From the NCBI GenBank assembly GCA_037443565.1, contig JBBIOB010000005.1, forward strand, positions 1 through 64,000: a stretch of DNA of 64,000 nucleotides, read 5' to 3'. Below, in pieces: positions 44,841-52,670 of the stretch; position 1 is the stretch's first letter; the number at the start of each line of letters is the position of its first letter. A model generated the notes under the pieces. It was not told the origin of the DNA. It saw nothing but the letters and a program-made list of their open reading frames with translations, and did not search any database. This DNA comes from Fervidifonticultor_A sp037443565 (GTDB lineage Bacteria > Sysuimicrobiota > Sysuimicrobiia > Sysuimicrobiales > Humicultoraceae). Made by a program: the position numbers and the translations under genes.

Positions 44841-45551
44841 GGAAGGGGTACCGCCGGGTGGTGGACTCCTCGAGCATCGAGGTGAACCGACACCAGCGGC
44901 GGGCGAAGTCCGACAAGCTGGACGCGCGCAAACTGCTGGGGATGCTGGTGCGGCACCATGTGGGGGAGCCGAAGGTGTGGAGCGTGGTGCGGGTTCCCAC
45001 CGTGGATGAGGAGGATCGGCGGCAACTGCATCGTGAGTTGCGGACGCTGAAGCAGGAGCGGGCGCGGGTGACGAACCGGATCAAAGGGCTCTTGGCGAAC
45101 CAGGGGATTCGGTTGGCGAAGAGCGGCGATCTGGGCGCCGCCCTCGAGAGGCATTGCGCACGACCACGGTCCTGCGATCGAGAAAGTCCGCCAGTTGCTG
45201 CGCCTGCGGGCGATCGGGCCGGGTGGAGCGTGGGTGTAAAGGGATCAGCAAGGCAGGGAGCCGGCACCTCCGGGCGGTGGCCATCGAGATGGCGTGGTGG
45301 GGTGCGTGCGCGGAAGGTAGGCATCGTGGCACTGGCGCGGAAGCTGTTGATTGCGCTATGGCGGTTCCTGGAGTTCGGAGTGTCAGTCTGAGGTGCTTGG
45401 CCGGAAGGGGTCAGCACGGATAGAAGGTCGTTCGAGGCCTTCGGGCCCGGACGCGCGAGGCAGGCCGCCAGCGACACGCCGCAAGGCAAAGAGTCGTATG
45501 ACGCCAAGGTTGCGCGCGGGGCTTGACAGCAGAGCCTTCATAGAAGGCTGA
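44841..45551 (+). mobile_element. Degenerate IS110-family insertion sequence (transposase remnant)
   Basis: The transposase is recognisable in three shifted frames. From 44858: VDSSSIEVNRHQRRAKSDKLDARKLL and LHRELRTLKQERARVTNRIKGLLANQGIRL. Around 45185: EKVRQLLRLRAIGPGGAWV. Then SKAGSRHLRAVAIEMAWW, and finally RKVGIVALARKLLIALWRFLE to a stop at 45391. These are the C-terminal two thirds of an IS110/IS1111-type transposase. The N-terminal DEDD catalytic domain is absent and internal deletions are visible, so it is inactive. The 3' part to 45551 holds the usual downstream tail and a small hairpin AGCCTTC-ATA-GAAGGCT. No terminal repeats could be defined. Confidence 0.85.
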
Positions 45552-45627
45552 CGTAGGTGGGGTGTTAGATCGGTCAGCCTAATCAGGAGTTAGCGGTACA
45601 TTGAAGGCGGTTGCAGGAGAGACGGTG

Positions 45628-45873
45628 ATGGAGGATACTGGTGCCATGCGGAGCACGCAGTTCGACTTCAGCAAGCTCTCGGTTGCTGAGCGCATCCAAC
45701 TGGCCGAGGATCTCTGGGACAGTATCCCGGAGGCGGCCCAGATCCCGCTCACCGAAGCTCAGAAGGCCGAGCTCGATCGGCGCCTTGAGGATCTCGAGCG
45801 GGATCCCGATGCCGGAGAACCCTGGGAGGTAGTTCGGGCCCGTCTCTATGGGCGTTTGGCGCGTGGCGAGTGA
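45628..45873 (+). CDS. Addiction-module antitoxin (RelB-like, PF09720 type)
   Basis: The 81-residue protein: FDFSKLSVAERIQLAEDLWDSIPEAAQIPLTEAQKAELDRRLEDLERDPDAGEPW, the widespread 'putative addiction module component' family. ATG 45628 follows GGAGAG; a TTG start nine codons earlier is less likely. Its stop overlaps the toxin start (GTGA). It is the first gene of the cassette-like series that begins directly after the IS110 remnant. Confidence 0.88.
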   Translation: MEDTGAMRSTQFDFSKLSVAERIQLAEDLWDSIPEAAQIPLTEAQKAELDRRLEDLERDPDAGEPWEVVRARLYGRLARGE

Positions 45874-46172
45874 CGCTGCGGTTCGTAGTCCGGCCGGCCG
45901 CCGATGCGGACATCGCAGAGGCGGCGCTGTGGTACGAGGCTCGTTCAATCGGCCTGGGTGCGGAATTCCTTCGAGCGGTCGATACCTGCTTCGAGGAGAT
46001 CCGTCGAAATCCCGAGCACTTCCCCCAGATCTACAAGAGCAGTTGCAGGGCGCTCCTTCGACGATTCCCGTACGCTGTGTATTTCGTCTCAACAGCTGGC
46101 GGCATACGAGTTGTCGCCTGTATGCACGTGAAGAGGGATCCGCGGCGTTGGCAACGGCGTGTCGACCGCTAA
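45870..46172 (+). CDS. RelE/ParE-family toxin
   Basis: The 100-residue protein: LRFVVRPAADADIAEAALWYEARSIGLGAEFLRAVDTCFEEIRRNPEHFPQIY, then RALLRRFPYAVYFVS and VACMHVKRDPRRWQRR. This is the ParE branch, with the conserved RRFPYAVYF strand and an arginine-rich end. ParE toxins poison gyrase and RelE toxins cleave mRNA; the sequence favours ParE. The stop codon is the TAA inside the CTAAC of the following attC-like site, so gene and site are abutted as in an integron cassette. Confidence 0.88.
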   Translation: MTLRFVVRPAADADIAEAALWYEARSIGLGAEFLRAVDTCFEEIRRNPEHFPQIYKSSCRALLRRFPYAVYFVSTAGGIRVVACMHVKRDPRRWQRRVDR

Positions 46173-46224
46173 CCTCGCGCTTGAACGGACGCGCTTCGCG
46201 CGCCGCTCACCGCAACCGTTAGGC
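46167..46224 (+). other. attC-like recombination site 1
   Basis: CGCTAAC (46167-46173) and GTTAGGC (46218-46224) are the outer R'' and R' boxes. Inside is an imperfect stem, GAACGG-A-CGCGC pairing with GCGCG-CCGCTC, capped by TTC with a single extrahelical A. This spacing, the bulged base and the GTTRRRY core are the hallmarks of integron attC sites. The position right after a toxin gene and before the next gene's leader also fits. Confidence 0.75.
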
Positions 46225-46265
46225 CTCACACCCAATTCCGAAACTCACACCCGGAGGACCGAACG

Positions 46266-46607
46266 ATGACGAAGTACCTTATCTCCTTCCCCGGATCGGC
46301 GATGGACATCTCCGACGAAGACATGGCTGCCGTCGGCGAAGCGGCACACGCGGTCATACGCGAGGCGAAGGATGCCGGCGTCTATGTGTTCGCCGGTGGT
46401 ATCAACGAGGACGTCGCGCCGCTGATGGTCGCCGCCGACGGCACCGTCACGAACGAGACCTACCCGCAGACCAAGGAGTTCGACGGCGGCTTCTGTGTCC
46501 TGGAACTCCCGTCGCGCGAAGCCGCCGTCCAATGGGCCGCGAAGATCGCCAAAGCCTGCCGCTGCTCGCAGGAACTCCGCGAGTTCGGGTGCGACCCCGA
46601 GAGCTGA
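46266..46607 (+). CDS. YCII-related domain protein
   Basis: The 113-residue protein begins MTKYLISFPGSAMDISDEDMAAVGEAAHAVIREAKDAGV and contains YVFAGGINEDVAPLMVAADG and FCVLELPSREAAVQWAAKIAKAC, typical of the YCII-related (DGPF-like) ferredoxin-fold family. Members are of uncertain function; some hydrolyse halogenated substrates and others are linked to ECF sigma factors. ATG 46266 follows GGAGGA. It is the only gene between attC-like sites 1 and 2, and so appears to be a single-gene cassette. Confidence 0.85.
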   Translation: MTKYLISFPGSAMDISDEDMAAVGEAAHAVIREAKDAGVYVFAGGINEDVAPLMVAADGTVTNETYPQTKEFDGGFCVLELPSREAAVQWAAKIAKACRCSQELREFGCDPES

Positions 46608-46681
46608 CCGGCGAGGTCGCAGCCCGAAGCGAACGAGGAGGTCCTTCTGCATCTACTTTGTTCATTGCCAGAAACTCGGAC

Positions 46682-46736
46682 AGGCAACACGCCCAAGCGC
46701 CTCGCTACATCCGTGAGGCCCAAACATGAGTTAGAC
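46682..46736 (+). other. attC-like recombination site 2 (degenerate)
   Basis: GTTAGAC (46730-46736) matches the GTTRRRY core, and a possible partner GGCAAC is at 46683-46688. Between them GCCTCGC pairs with GTGAGGC (one G-T wobble) around a 7-nt loop. The outer box pairing is poor and no extrahelical base is seen, so this is weaker than sites 1 and 3, but it falls exactly at the expected cassette boundary before hicB. Confidence 0.45.
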
Positions 46737-46779
46737 GGCCAGGCGATCTCGCGCTAAGATGGGCGCGGAGGTGAGCGGT

Positions 46780-46977
46780 GTGAAATACAGGGTCGTGCTG
46801 AGGGAATCGGAGGAAGGCTTCAGCGTTTCCTGTCCAGGCTTGCCCGGGTGCTGGTCGCAAGGGAGGACCGAGGAGGAAGCGCTGGCCAACATTCGGGATG
46901 CTATTCGCGAGTATCTTGAAGCCCGAGACGCCTCCTTGAACGACGAGGAGACCCGTGAGGTCGAGGTTCTGGTCTAG
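46780..46977 (+). CDS. hicB: HicB-family antitoxin
   Basis: The 65-residue product from GTG 46780, preceded by GGAGGTGA at 5-nt spacing, has the HicB fold: YRVVLRESEEGFSVSCPGLPGCWSQGRTEEEALANIRDAIREYLEA. This is the partial RNase H-like fold of HicB without a DNA-binding tail. The ATG at 46759 would add seven residues but has no ribosome site. The HicA frame follows 2 nt after its stop. Order antitoxin then toxin. Confidence 0.87.
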   Translation: MKYRVVLRESEEGFSVSCPGLPGCWSQGRTEEEALANIRDAIREYLEARDASLNDEETREVEVLV

Positions 46978-46979
46978 TC

Positions 46980-47124
46980 TTGCCCGAGCTACCCGGTGTC
47001 AACCACCTCCACGCAGTTCGGGCATTTGAGAAGGCCGAGTTCCGTGTCGTTCGTCACGGTAAGCACATCGTGATGTCGGACGGGATACGCATCATCACGA
47101 TCCCGCGGCATGTAAAGAGGATAC
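46980..47124 (+). pseudogene. hicA: Truncated hicA mRNA-interferase toxin, frame runs through attC
   Basis: The TTG at 46980 opens the HicA double-stranded RNA-binding-like fold: LPELPGVNHLHAVRAFEKAEFRVVRHGKHIVMSDGIRIITIPRH, including the catalytic histidine in RHGKHIVM. Full HicA continues for about 25 residues (the last helix); here the coding match stops at PRH and the attC-like site begins 15 nt later. With no stop codon, the frame continues through the site and into the acetyltransferase gene, ending at 47846. The toxin is probably inactive or fused; a normal stop must have been lost by deletion at the cassette end. Confidence 0.75.
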
Positions 47125-47187
47125 GCCTAACAAATCGTTCCAGCGGATGCGGGATAGAGCCCCGCACCGCTGACTCAATCGTTAGGA
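47125..47187 (+). other. attC-like recombination site 3 (well formed)
   Basis: R'' GCCTAAC (47125-47131) pairs with R' GTTAGGA (47181-47187; six pairs). The inner stem CAGCGG-A-TGCGGG pairs perfectly with CCCGCA-CCGCTG around a 7-nt loop, leaving one extrahelical A. The unpaired central spacers AAATCGTTC / ACTCAATC flank it. This is the full architecture of a folded attC bottom-strand recombination site, about 63 nt long. Confidence 0.85.
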
Positions 47188-47225
47188 CGCCAGCGAGTTC
47201 ACACGAGACCTCAGGGGACGCGACA

Positions 47226-47846
47226 TTGGAACGGATCAACCAGCTGAGCCCAGCAGCCATGGGCCGGGCAATAATCACACTCGAGCGCGCGTTCGCGAGC
47301 GATCCGATGTTCACGTGGATCTTTCCGGATCCAGACAAGCGCTGCAAGTCTCTTCGCATGATGAATCGGGTCCTGCTTCAGTACGGTTTTCGCTACGGCC
47401 ACGTGACTGAATTGAACGGGGGCATGGCCGTCGCGATTTGGATTCCTCCGGGCCGCGCCATTACGATCGGCGGGATGCTCCGGTGCGGGATGCTGGCCGT
47501 GCCGTTCGGCATCGGATTTCGAGCGTTTGCCAAGTTCATGGACGCGAATGACATCATGGGGAAGTTCCACAAGAAGTACGTTCCCGAGCCGCATTGGTAC
47601 CTTCTGATCGTCGGTGTGGATCCGGATCTCCAAGGGCGTGGTCTTGGTTCGACGCTGGTCAGGGAGGGGTTGGCACGGGCTGACGAGGCGAACTGCCCCT
47701 GCTATTTGGAGACCAGCGAGGAGCGCAATCTGGCCCTTTACGAGCGCTATGGCTTCGTGGTCGTAGGAACCGCGCCGCTGGGCAGCGGTGGGCCTCCCGG
47801 ATGGGCGATGCGGCGGGACCCACGGCGCTCGTGGAGTTCTAGATGA
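47226..47846 (+). CDS. GNAT-family N-acetyltransferase
   Basis: Acetyl-CoA-dependent N-acetyltransferase of about 206 residues if started at TTG 47226 (or from ATG 47260). It contains AFASDPMFTWIFPD, IWIPPGRAITIGGML, and the acetyl-CoA-binding motif A PHWYLLIVGVDPDLQGRGLGSTLVREGLARADE, then CYLETSEERNLALYERYGFVVVG (motif B). The organisation resembles puromycin/antibiotic acetyltransferase relatives, but the substrate is unknown. It is the cassette gene after attC-like site 3. The same frame is open from hicA, so a HicA'-linker-GNAT fusion is also possible. The ribosome site is weak. Confidence 0.8.
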   Translation: MERINQLSPAAMGRAIITLERAFASDPMFTWIFPDPDKRCKSLRMMNRVLLQYGFRYGHVTELNGGMAVAIWIPPGRAITIGGMLRCGMLAVPFGIGFRAFAKFMDANDIMGKFHKKYVPEPHWYLLIVGVDPDLQGRGLGSTLVREGLARADEANCPCYLETSEERNLALYERYGFVVVGTAPLGSGGPPGWAMRRDPRRSWSSR

Positions 47847-48193
47847 AGACCTACCCCTACTCGGAAGCGCGCCAGCGGCTCGCGAGGCTGCTGGATCAAG
47901 CCCGGCGTGAGGGCCGGGTCCAGATCCGTCGGCAGGATGGGTCGACCTTCGTCCTCCAGCCGGTGACGCCAGCTGAGTCACCGCTCGACGTACCCGGCGT
48001 TCGGAGCAGGCTACGCCCGGGGGAACTCGTGGGGCTAATCCGCGCAGAGCGCGCACGCGCCGGGGAAGCGACCGTTGAGGCGCTCTCTCGCAGGCGTTCG
48101 CAGCGGACGACGGCGCGACTCGAGTCCCGGTTCAGACCGGTTCAGAAGAAGCAACCGCAGGGCACAGAGGGTTTGAGAGGCCGGCCGCGCTAG
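47843..48193 (+). CDS. Orphan Phd/YefM-like antitoxin
   Basis: The 116-residue protein starts in an ATGA overlap with the GNAT. Residues 1-55 show the Phd/YefM-like pattern MKTYPYSEARQRLARLLDQARREGRVQIRRQDGSTFVLQPVTP. The C-terminal half (VEALSRRRSQRTTARLESRF..RPR) is basic, low-complexity and unlike the family; it may derive from a junction. No toxin gene follows; the next gene is convergent and overlaps its stop by 4 nt. It marks the right edge of the accessory island. Confidence 0.7.
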   Translation: MKTYPYSEARQRLARLLDQARREGRVQIRRQDGSTFVLQPVTPAESPLDVPGVRSRLRPGELVGLIRAERARAGEATVEALSRRRSQRTTARLESRFRPVQKKQPQGTEGLRGRPR

Positions 48194-49152
48194 GCTCGCA
48201 CCTCCTGTCGCTGGAACCGGATGTAGGCGTAGGCGAAGAGCAGGATCACGGCCGCGACGAGCCCGGTGAACTGGGGCCAGACCAGCAGCAGGCTCTGGGA
48301 GAGCGGCAGCAGGGTGCCCCGCACCGCGCCCTCGAGCTGCACCATGAACACCGGTCCGAGCGCCCGGACCTCGGGGTTGAGCAGCGCCAGGACCGTCTCC
48401 GAGTACAGGGTGTTGGGCGACAGCCGCGACAGGAAGAGCCGGAACTGCAGGAGGCCGAGCTCCGCGTCGGGGTTCGCGCCCGCGAAGACGTTGACGACGT
48501 TGAAGACCATCCCGGCCAGGATCTCCCAGAAGACCGCGAAGAACAGCCACACGGCTAGTGTGGCCAGCGCGGACGTGGCCGGCTGTCGGAAGACCACCGA
48601 GAACACCATCGCCAATGCGAGCCAGACGCCGCCATACGCCAGCGTCGCCAGGAGGAAGAAGAGGCCCCGGCCGATCTCTGGGCCCTCGGGGACGACGCCG
48701 AGCCGGAAGATGCTCAGGCCGGTGACCAGCAGCCACAGCGCCACCAGGGTGGTGGCCAGCGTGGCCAGCCCGGCGAGGAACTTGCCCATCAGCACGGCGT
48801 CGCGGTAGATGGGCTGCGCGAGCACCCGGCTCATCGTCCGACGCATGTACTCGCCGTTGACCGAGTCGAAGGCGAGCGCGATGCTGATGAGCGGGATCAG
48901 GAACCCGAGGAACGCCACGAACGAGAGCTCGGTGTCGCCGACGCGGTAGGGCAGCGCGAAGACGCGCAGGTAGATAAAGGGGTCTTCGCCGACCGCGGTG
49001 CGCAAGGTCTGCGTGGCGGCGAACACCGTCGCCACCGCGGTCAGCAGCATGATGAACTCGAGCACACGCATGCGCACGCTCGACAGATGGTCGGCGAACT
49101 CCTTGAAGACGACGGCCCACAGCCCGGTCCAGGGCGACCCTTCACGCCTCAC
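48190..49152 (-). CDS. ABC-2 type exporter permease
   Basis: The 320-residue membrane protein with about six helices: LWAVVFKEFADHLSSVRMRVLEFIMLLTAVATVFAA, a periplasmic loop, FLIPLISIALAFDSVNGEYMRRTMSRVLAQPIYRDAVLMGKFLAGL (the ABC-2 coupling region), and further helices ending in YIRFQRQEVRA. GTG 49152 overlaps the ATPase stop by 11 nt; an in-frame ATG further upstream (49188) lies inside the ATPase gene. It is the transmembrane half of the NatA/NatB-like exporter encoded with the next two genes. Confidence 0.87.
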   Translation of the reverse strand: MRREGSPWTGLWAVVFKEFADHLSSVRMRVLEFIMLLTAVATVFAATQTLRTAVGEDPFIYLRVFALPYRVGDTELSFVAFLGFLIPLISIALAFDSVNGEYMRRTMSRVLAQPIYRDAVLMGKFLAGLATLATTLVALWLLVTGLSIFRLGVVPEGPEIGRGLFFLLATLAYGGVWLALAMVFSVVFRQPATSALATLAVWLFFAVFWEILAGMVFNVVNVFAGANPDAELGLLQFRLFLSRLSPNTLYSETVLALLNPEVRALGPVFMVQLEGAVRGTLLPLSQSLLLVWPQFTGLVAAVILLFAYAYIRFQRQEVRA

Positions 49153-50077
49153 GGCGGGCCTCCTGGAAGTACCGCGCGTAGACCTCATCCAGGCTGGCGC
49201 GCTCGAGGCTCAACTCGAACAACTGCGCACCTTGCGCGACCACGCGGCGCGCCACTTCGGCGCGGCAGTCCTGTTGCGCTTCGAGATGGTAGCGGCCCGG
49301 CCGCACGGTGGTGACCTGCACCACGCCGGGCACGGTCTGCAGCACACGCTCGAGGCTGTCGGGTGAGGTCTCGACCTGAATGCGGTAGGCGCCGCCGAGC
49401 ACGCGCCCGCTGAGCGTCTCGAACGTGCCCTCGAGCACCATCCGGCCGCTGCTGAACAGCCCGACGCGGTCGCAGACCGCCTGCACCTGGTGCAGCAGGT
49501 GCGAGGAGAGGAGCACAGTGAGCCCGTCGGCTTTGAGGCCCCGGATCATGTCGAGGAGCTCGGCGGCGGCTTCGGGATCGAGGCCGACCGTCGGCTCGTC
49601 GAGGATGGCGATCTGGGGCCGCTTGAGCAGGACGTCGGCCAGCCCGAGCCGCTGGCGCATGCCCCGGGAGAAGGTCCCCACCGGCCGCTCCATCACGTCG
49701 GCCAGGCCCAGCCTGTCCAACACCTCGGTGATCGTCGTCTCGGCGTCCCGCTTCGGGATGGCGTTGAGCCGCGCGGTGTAGCGCAGGTTGTCGCGCGCCG
49801 ACAGCTCATCGTAGAAGCCGACCGAGTCCGGGAGGTAGCCGACCCGGCGCTTCACCTCGAGCGGGTTGCGGAGCGGATCGAAGCCCAGGACCCGCGCTTC
49901 CCCGGCCGTCGGCTCGGTCAGCCCCAGGATCATCAGGATCGTCGTGGTCTTGCCCGAGCCGTTGGGCCCCAGCAGCCCGAAGACCTCGCCGGCCTGCAGC
50001 CGCAGATTCAGATTGTCCACGGCGACGACGTCGTCGTAGCGTTTGGTGAGCCCTTGGGTCTCGATGACGGTGCTCAT
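49142..50077 (-). CDS. ABC-2 exporter ATP-binding protein
   Basis: The 311-residue ATPase: ETQGLTKRYDDVVAVDNLNLRLQAGE, Walker A GLLGPNGSGKTTTIL, Q-loop region, signature FSRGMRQRLGLADVLL, Walker B IAILDEPTVGLDPEA and the H-loop LLSSHLLH. A C-terminal domain of about 85 residues is usual in CcmA/NodI-like exporter ATPases. ATG 50077 overlaps the stop of the NEW3 gene (ATGA). It pairs with the downstream permease. Confidence 0.92.
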   Translation of the reverse strand: MSTVIETQGLTKRYDDVVAVDNLNLRLQAGEVFGLLGPNGSGKTTTILMILGLTEPTAGEARVLGFDPLRNPLEVKRRVGYLPDSVGFYDELSARDNLRYTARLNAIPKRDAETTITEVLDRLGLADVMERPVGTFSRGMRQRLGLADVLLKRPQIAILDEPTVGLDPEAAAELLDMIRGLKADGLTVLLSSHLLHQVQAVCDRVGLFSSGRMVLEGTFETLSGRVLGGAYRIQVETSPDSLERVLQTVPGVVQVTTVRPGRYHLEAQQDCRAEVARRVVAQGAQLFELSLERASLDEVYARYFQEARREA

Positions 50078-51255
50078 CGGCGGCCGTAGCGCGAGACGAC
50101 CAGTCCCAGCACACCCAGCGCTACCGCGACCACGATGACGCCGACGATGCCCCACAGCGTCGAGGTCAGCACCGTGACCCGGTAGTCAGCCGAGGTGGAC
50201 GAATCGGCGGCGCTGGCGCGCAGGGTCAGCATGTAGTCGCCTGCGATCGCCTTCGGCGCCGGCTTGATGGTCGCGGTGACCTCGCGCTCGCCCCGAGCCG
50301 GGATCTCGTCCACCTGCTTGGGGTCGAAGGTCACCGACCAGCCGGTCGGCTCGAACGCCGACACCTCGACGTTGCGGGCCGGGGCGCTGCCGCGGTTGCG
50401 CACGACAACCTTGATCGTGGTCTCCTGGCCGGCGTACGCGCGGCCCGACAGGCGGCCGTCGGGCGTGCTGACCGACAGATCGGGCCGGCCGATGGCCTCG
50501 AGGGTCAGCTTGGTCTCCGCGCGGGCCTCGCCTGACCCGGCGCGAACCGTGACCGCATAGTTGCCGGCTGCGACGTCCTGAGGGGGCGAGACCTCGGTGT
50601 CGAGATCGCGGGACTCTCCGGCCTTTAGCGGCAGGCTCGTGACCTGCTGGGCGCCGAACGCGGGGGTGAAGGTCACCTGGAATCCGCGGGGCGCCTGCGC
50701 CTCGAGGTTCACGAGCAGGTCCTGGTCGCTGTCGTTGCGCAACGTGAGCCGGTAGCGGAAGCTGCTGCCGACGGTGCCACGGATCACGGGCAGCTCGGCC
50801 TGCAGGTCCAGCCGTCCGGGCGACACCTGTCCGAACGTGAGCGCCACCGGCAGCGTGGCCTCCGCGGTCTGGCCCCGGGCCCGCAGCACGAACCGGAACG
50901 TGCCGGCCCTCGCGGCATCCGGCGGATCGAAGCGCGCACTCAGCGTGGCATCCTGATCCGTGCCCACATAGACCGAGCCGATTGCGCGCCCGATGCCCAG
51001 AAAGGTCACCCTCCAGCCCGGGCTCGCCTGCGTGACGCTGAGATCCACCACCTGCGGTGGCAGCCCGTAGTTGCGCACCGTCAGGTTGAGCGTGACCGGT
51101 TCGCCCTGACGCACGGTCTGATTGGGGTACGGCGTCGAGAGGCTCAATCCGCGATAGGCCGGGCCAGGGGTCGGGCTCTGTGCGGCCGCCGGAACCATTG
51201 CGACCGGCGCAACCACGAGGACCGCGACCACCACGAGCACCGCAACACGGGGCAT
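50074..51255 (-). CDS. Secreted NEW3/CARDB-repeat protein with C-terminal membrane anchor
   Basis: The 393-residue protein from the ATG behind GGAGGT. It has a signal peptide (VAVLVVVAVLVVAPVAMVPAAA), then about three immunoglobulin-like repeats with the NEW3-type wording: GEPVTLNLTVRNYGLPPQVVDLSV..PGWRVTF, SFRYRLTLRNDSDQDLLVNLEAQAPRGFQVTFTP and ETTIKVVVRNRGSAPARNVEVSAFEPTGWSVTFDP. A C-terminal helix (LWGIVGVIVVAVALGVLGLVVSRYG) anchors it. It is translationally coupled to the ABC-2 ATPase, so it is probably the extracytoplasmic partner of that exporter. Confidence 0.85.
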   Translation of the reverse strand: MPRVAVLVVVAVLVVAPVAMVPAAAQSPTPGPAYRGLSLSTPYPNQTVRQGEPVTLNLTVRNYGLPPQVVDLSVTQASPGWRVTFLGIGRAIGSVYVGTDQDATLSARFDPPDAARAGTFRFVLRARGQTAEATLPVALTFGQVSPGRLDLQAELPVIRGTVGSSFRYRLTLRNDSDQDLLVNLEAQAPRGFQVTFTPAFGAQQVTSLPLKAGESRDLDTEVSPPQDVAAGNYAVTVRAGSGEARAETKLTLEAIGRPDLSVSTPDGRLSGRAYAGQETTIKVVVRNRGSAPARNVEVSAFEPTGWSVTFDPKQVDEIPARGEREVTATIKPAPKAIAGDYMLTLRASAADSSTSADYRVTVLTSTLWGIVGVIVVAVALGVLGLVVSRYGRR

Positions 51256-51448
51256 TCCACCACCTCCAGTGAGTTTCATGACACCAGTCTCCGTAGTCCA
51301 TACACGCATGCGGACCGCACTTTCGGTTCCGGGAATCTATTTAGCGGGTTTGCGGCCCGAAATGCAAGAGGCGCGGACGATGCGCCCACGCCTCTTAGCC
51401 TACCATGCCCGGACTTGCGGGCCCAGCAGGACGGGTGAGCCCCGCGCG

Positions 51449-52537
51449 TTATTGGGCGAGAATCGTCATCACGGTGCTCTTCACCCTGGCCCGCACGACC
51501 CACTCCTGCTCCCACGCCACGCGCGGATCGGTCGGCCGCGGAGGGTGGACCAGGATCAACTCCTGCGCGTAGGCGATCATGCGGGCCATTGCGCCGTCGG
51601 CGCCCGCAAAGATCCCCTTCGGCACCGCGCACTGCGTGGCGGAGGCGGGCAGCAGCACCCGGTCGGCGGTCCAGCGCTCGACGTTTGCGTTGGACAGGTA
51701 GTCGAACAGGCCCATGCCCGCATCGGGTAGCTCCGACGAACTCCAGATGATGAAATCGTTGCCCTTGGCGCCGAACGCGTTGATGAAGTAGGCGCGGGCC
51801 GCTGGGATCTGTCTCCACCGCAGCCCGATGCTTGCCTGCGGCTCGCCCTGCGTCGACAGCTCGATTGCGGGCATCAGATCCTGGTTCGCGCCAATGGCGA
51901 AGCGCAGGCCCGCCGGGACGCCCTCGCCGGTCACCGCGTGGTCGCCCTGCAGCGACGCTCCGTCCGGCAGCATCCGGCGGTCGCGCTCGTTGGGCCAGAC
52001 CGAGTAGCCGGGTTGGGCGCGGGCGCCGCCTTCAGGGGCGAAGCGGCCCTGCCAGACCGACGCCCACTCCTGGGGCGATGCCCTCGAGAAGTCCACCACG
52101 CGGGGCTGTCCGGCGCGGACCTCGGCGCTGCAGCCCCAGTAGAAGAGCAGCCGGCCCTTGGGCTGCTCGACCCCGCCCGGATCGCTGTCCTCGGGCCCCG
52201 CGGCCGCGGGCCGCTCGGCTCTGACGGGTTCGAGCGGCAGGCTCGCGCCCATGCGCATCGCCGCCGGGATGGCCTGCGTGGCCTGGATCCCCTGGGGACG
52301 CGTGCGGACGAAGAGCGCGACGTCCATGAAGCGTCCGAATCCATGGCGAGTATTGCCAAACTCGTTCTGTCCTCTCATGCCGGGCATCATCGGTATCCCG
52401 GCGAGGGTGTTGGTTGCCACATCGATCCAGAACTGCGCAACGGGCGGTCTGACCACTTGCTGCTGCGCGCCGGCCGCGGTCGCCATGATGAGGAGCGAAG
52501 CCACGATCGCAAGCGCGCGACGGAACGGGATGCGCAT
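51449..52537 (-). CDS. Secreted protein of unknown function
   Basis: The 362-residue product from ATG 52537, preceded by AGGAGG. It has a signal peptide (RRALAIVASLLIMATAAGAQ) and an alanine- and proline-rich mature part with recurrent FYWGCSAEVRAGQPRVVDFSR, PGYSVWPNERDRRMLPDGASLQGDHAV and FIIWSSSELPDAGMGLFDYL segments. It has only two cysteines in the mature chain and no transmembrane helix. I recognise no domain. It lies alone between the NEW3 gene and an intergenic region holding a large inverted repeat. Confidence 0.75.
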   Translation of the reverse strand: MRIPFRRALAIVASLLIMATAAGAQQQVVRPPVAQFWIDVATNTLAGIPMMPGMRGQNEFGNTRHGFGRFMDVALFVRTRPQGIQATQAIPAAMRMGASLPLEPVRAERPAAAGPEDSDPGGVEQPKGRLLFYWGCSAEVRAGQPRVVDFSRASPQEWASVWQGRFAPEGGARAQPGYSVWPNERDRRMLPDGASLQGDHAVTGEGVPAGLRFAIGANQDLMPAIELSTQGEPQASIGLRWRQIPAARAYFINAFGAKGNDFIIWSSSELPDAGMGLFDYLSNANVERWTADRVLLPASATQCAVPKGIFAGADGAMARMIAYAQELILVHPPRPTDPRVAWEQEWVVRARVKSTVMTILAQ

Positions 52538-52670
52538 CACAGTGCCTCCTAATCAGTTGACCAAACGTTACTCCATACGCGATACGCGGTGCGTGCGCAC
52601 TTCTCCTCTGTTGGGCATCGACTTTGGGGTGTTTGGTGGGCTCTGCAAGCAGGACCTGACTCATGGGCTA

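Noticed and set aside
45560..45600. attC or attI site before the first cassette
   Set aside because: GTTAGAT and GTTAGCG occur, but no paired R'' box or stem is found within a usual distance, so it is kept only as a possible remnant.
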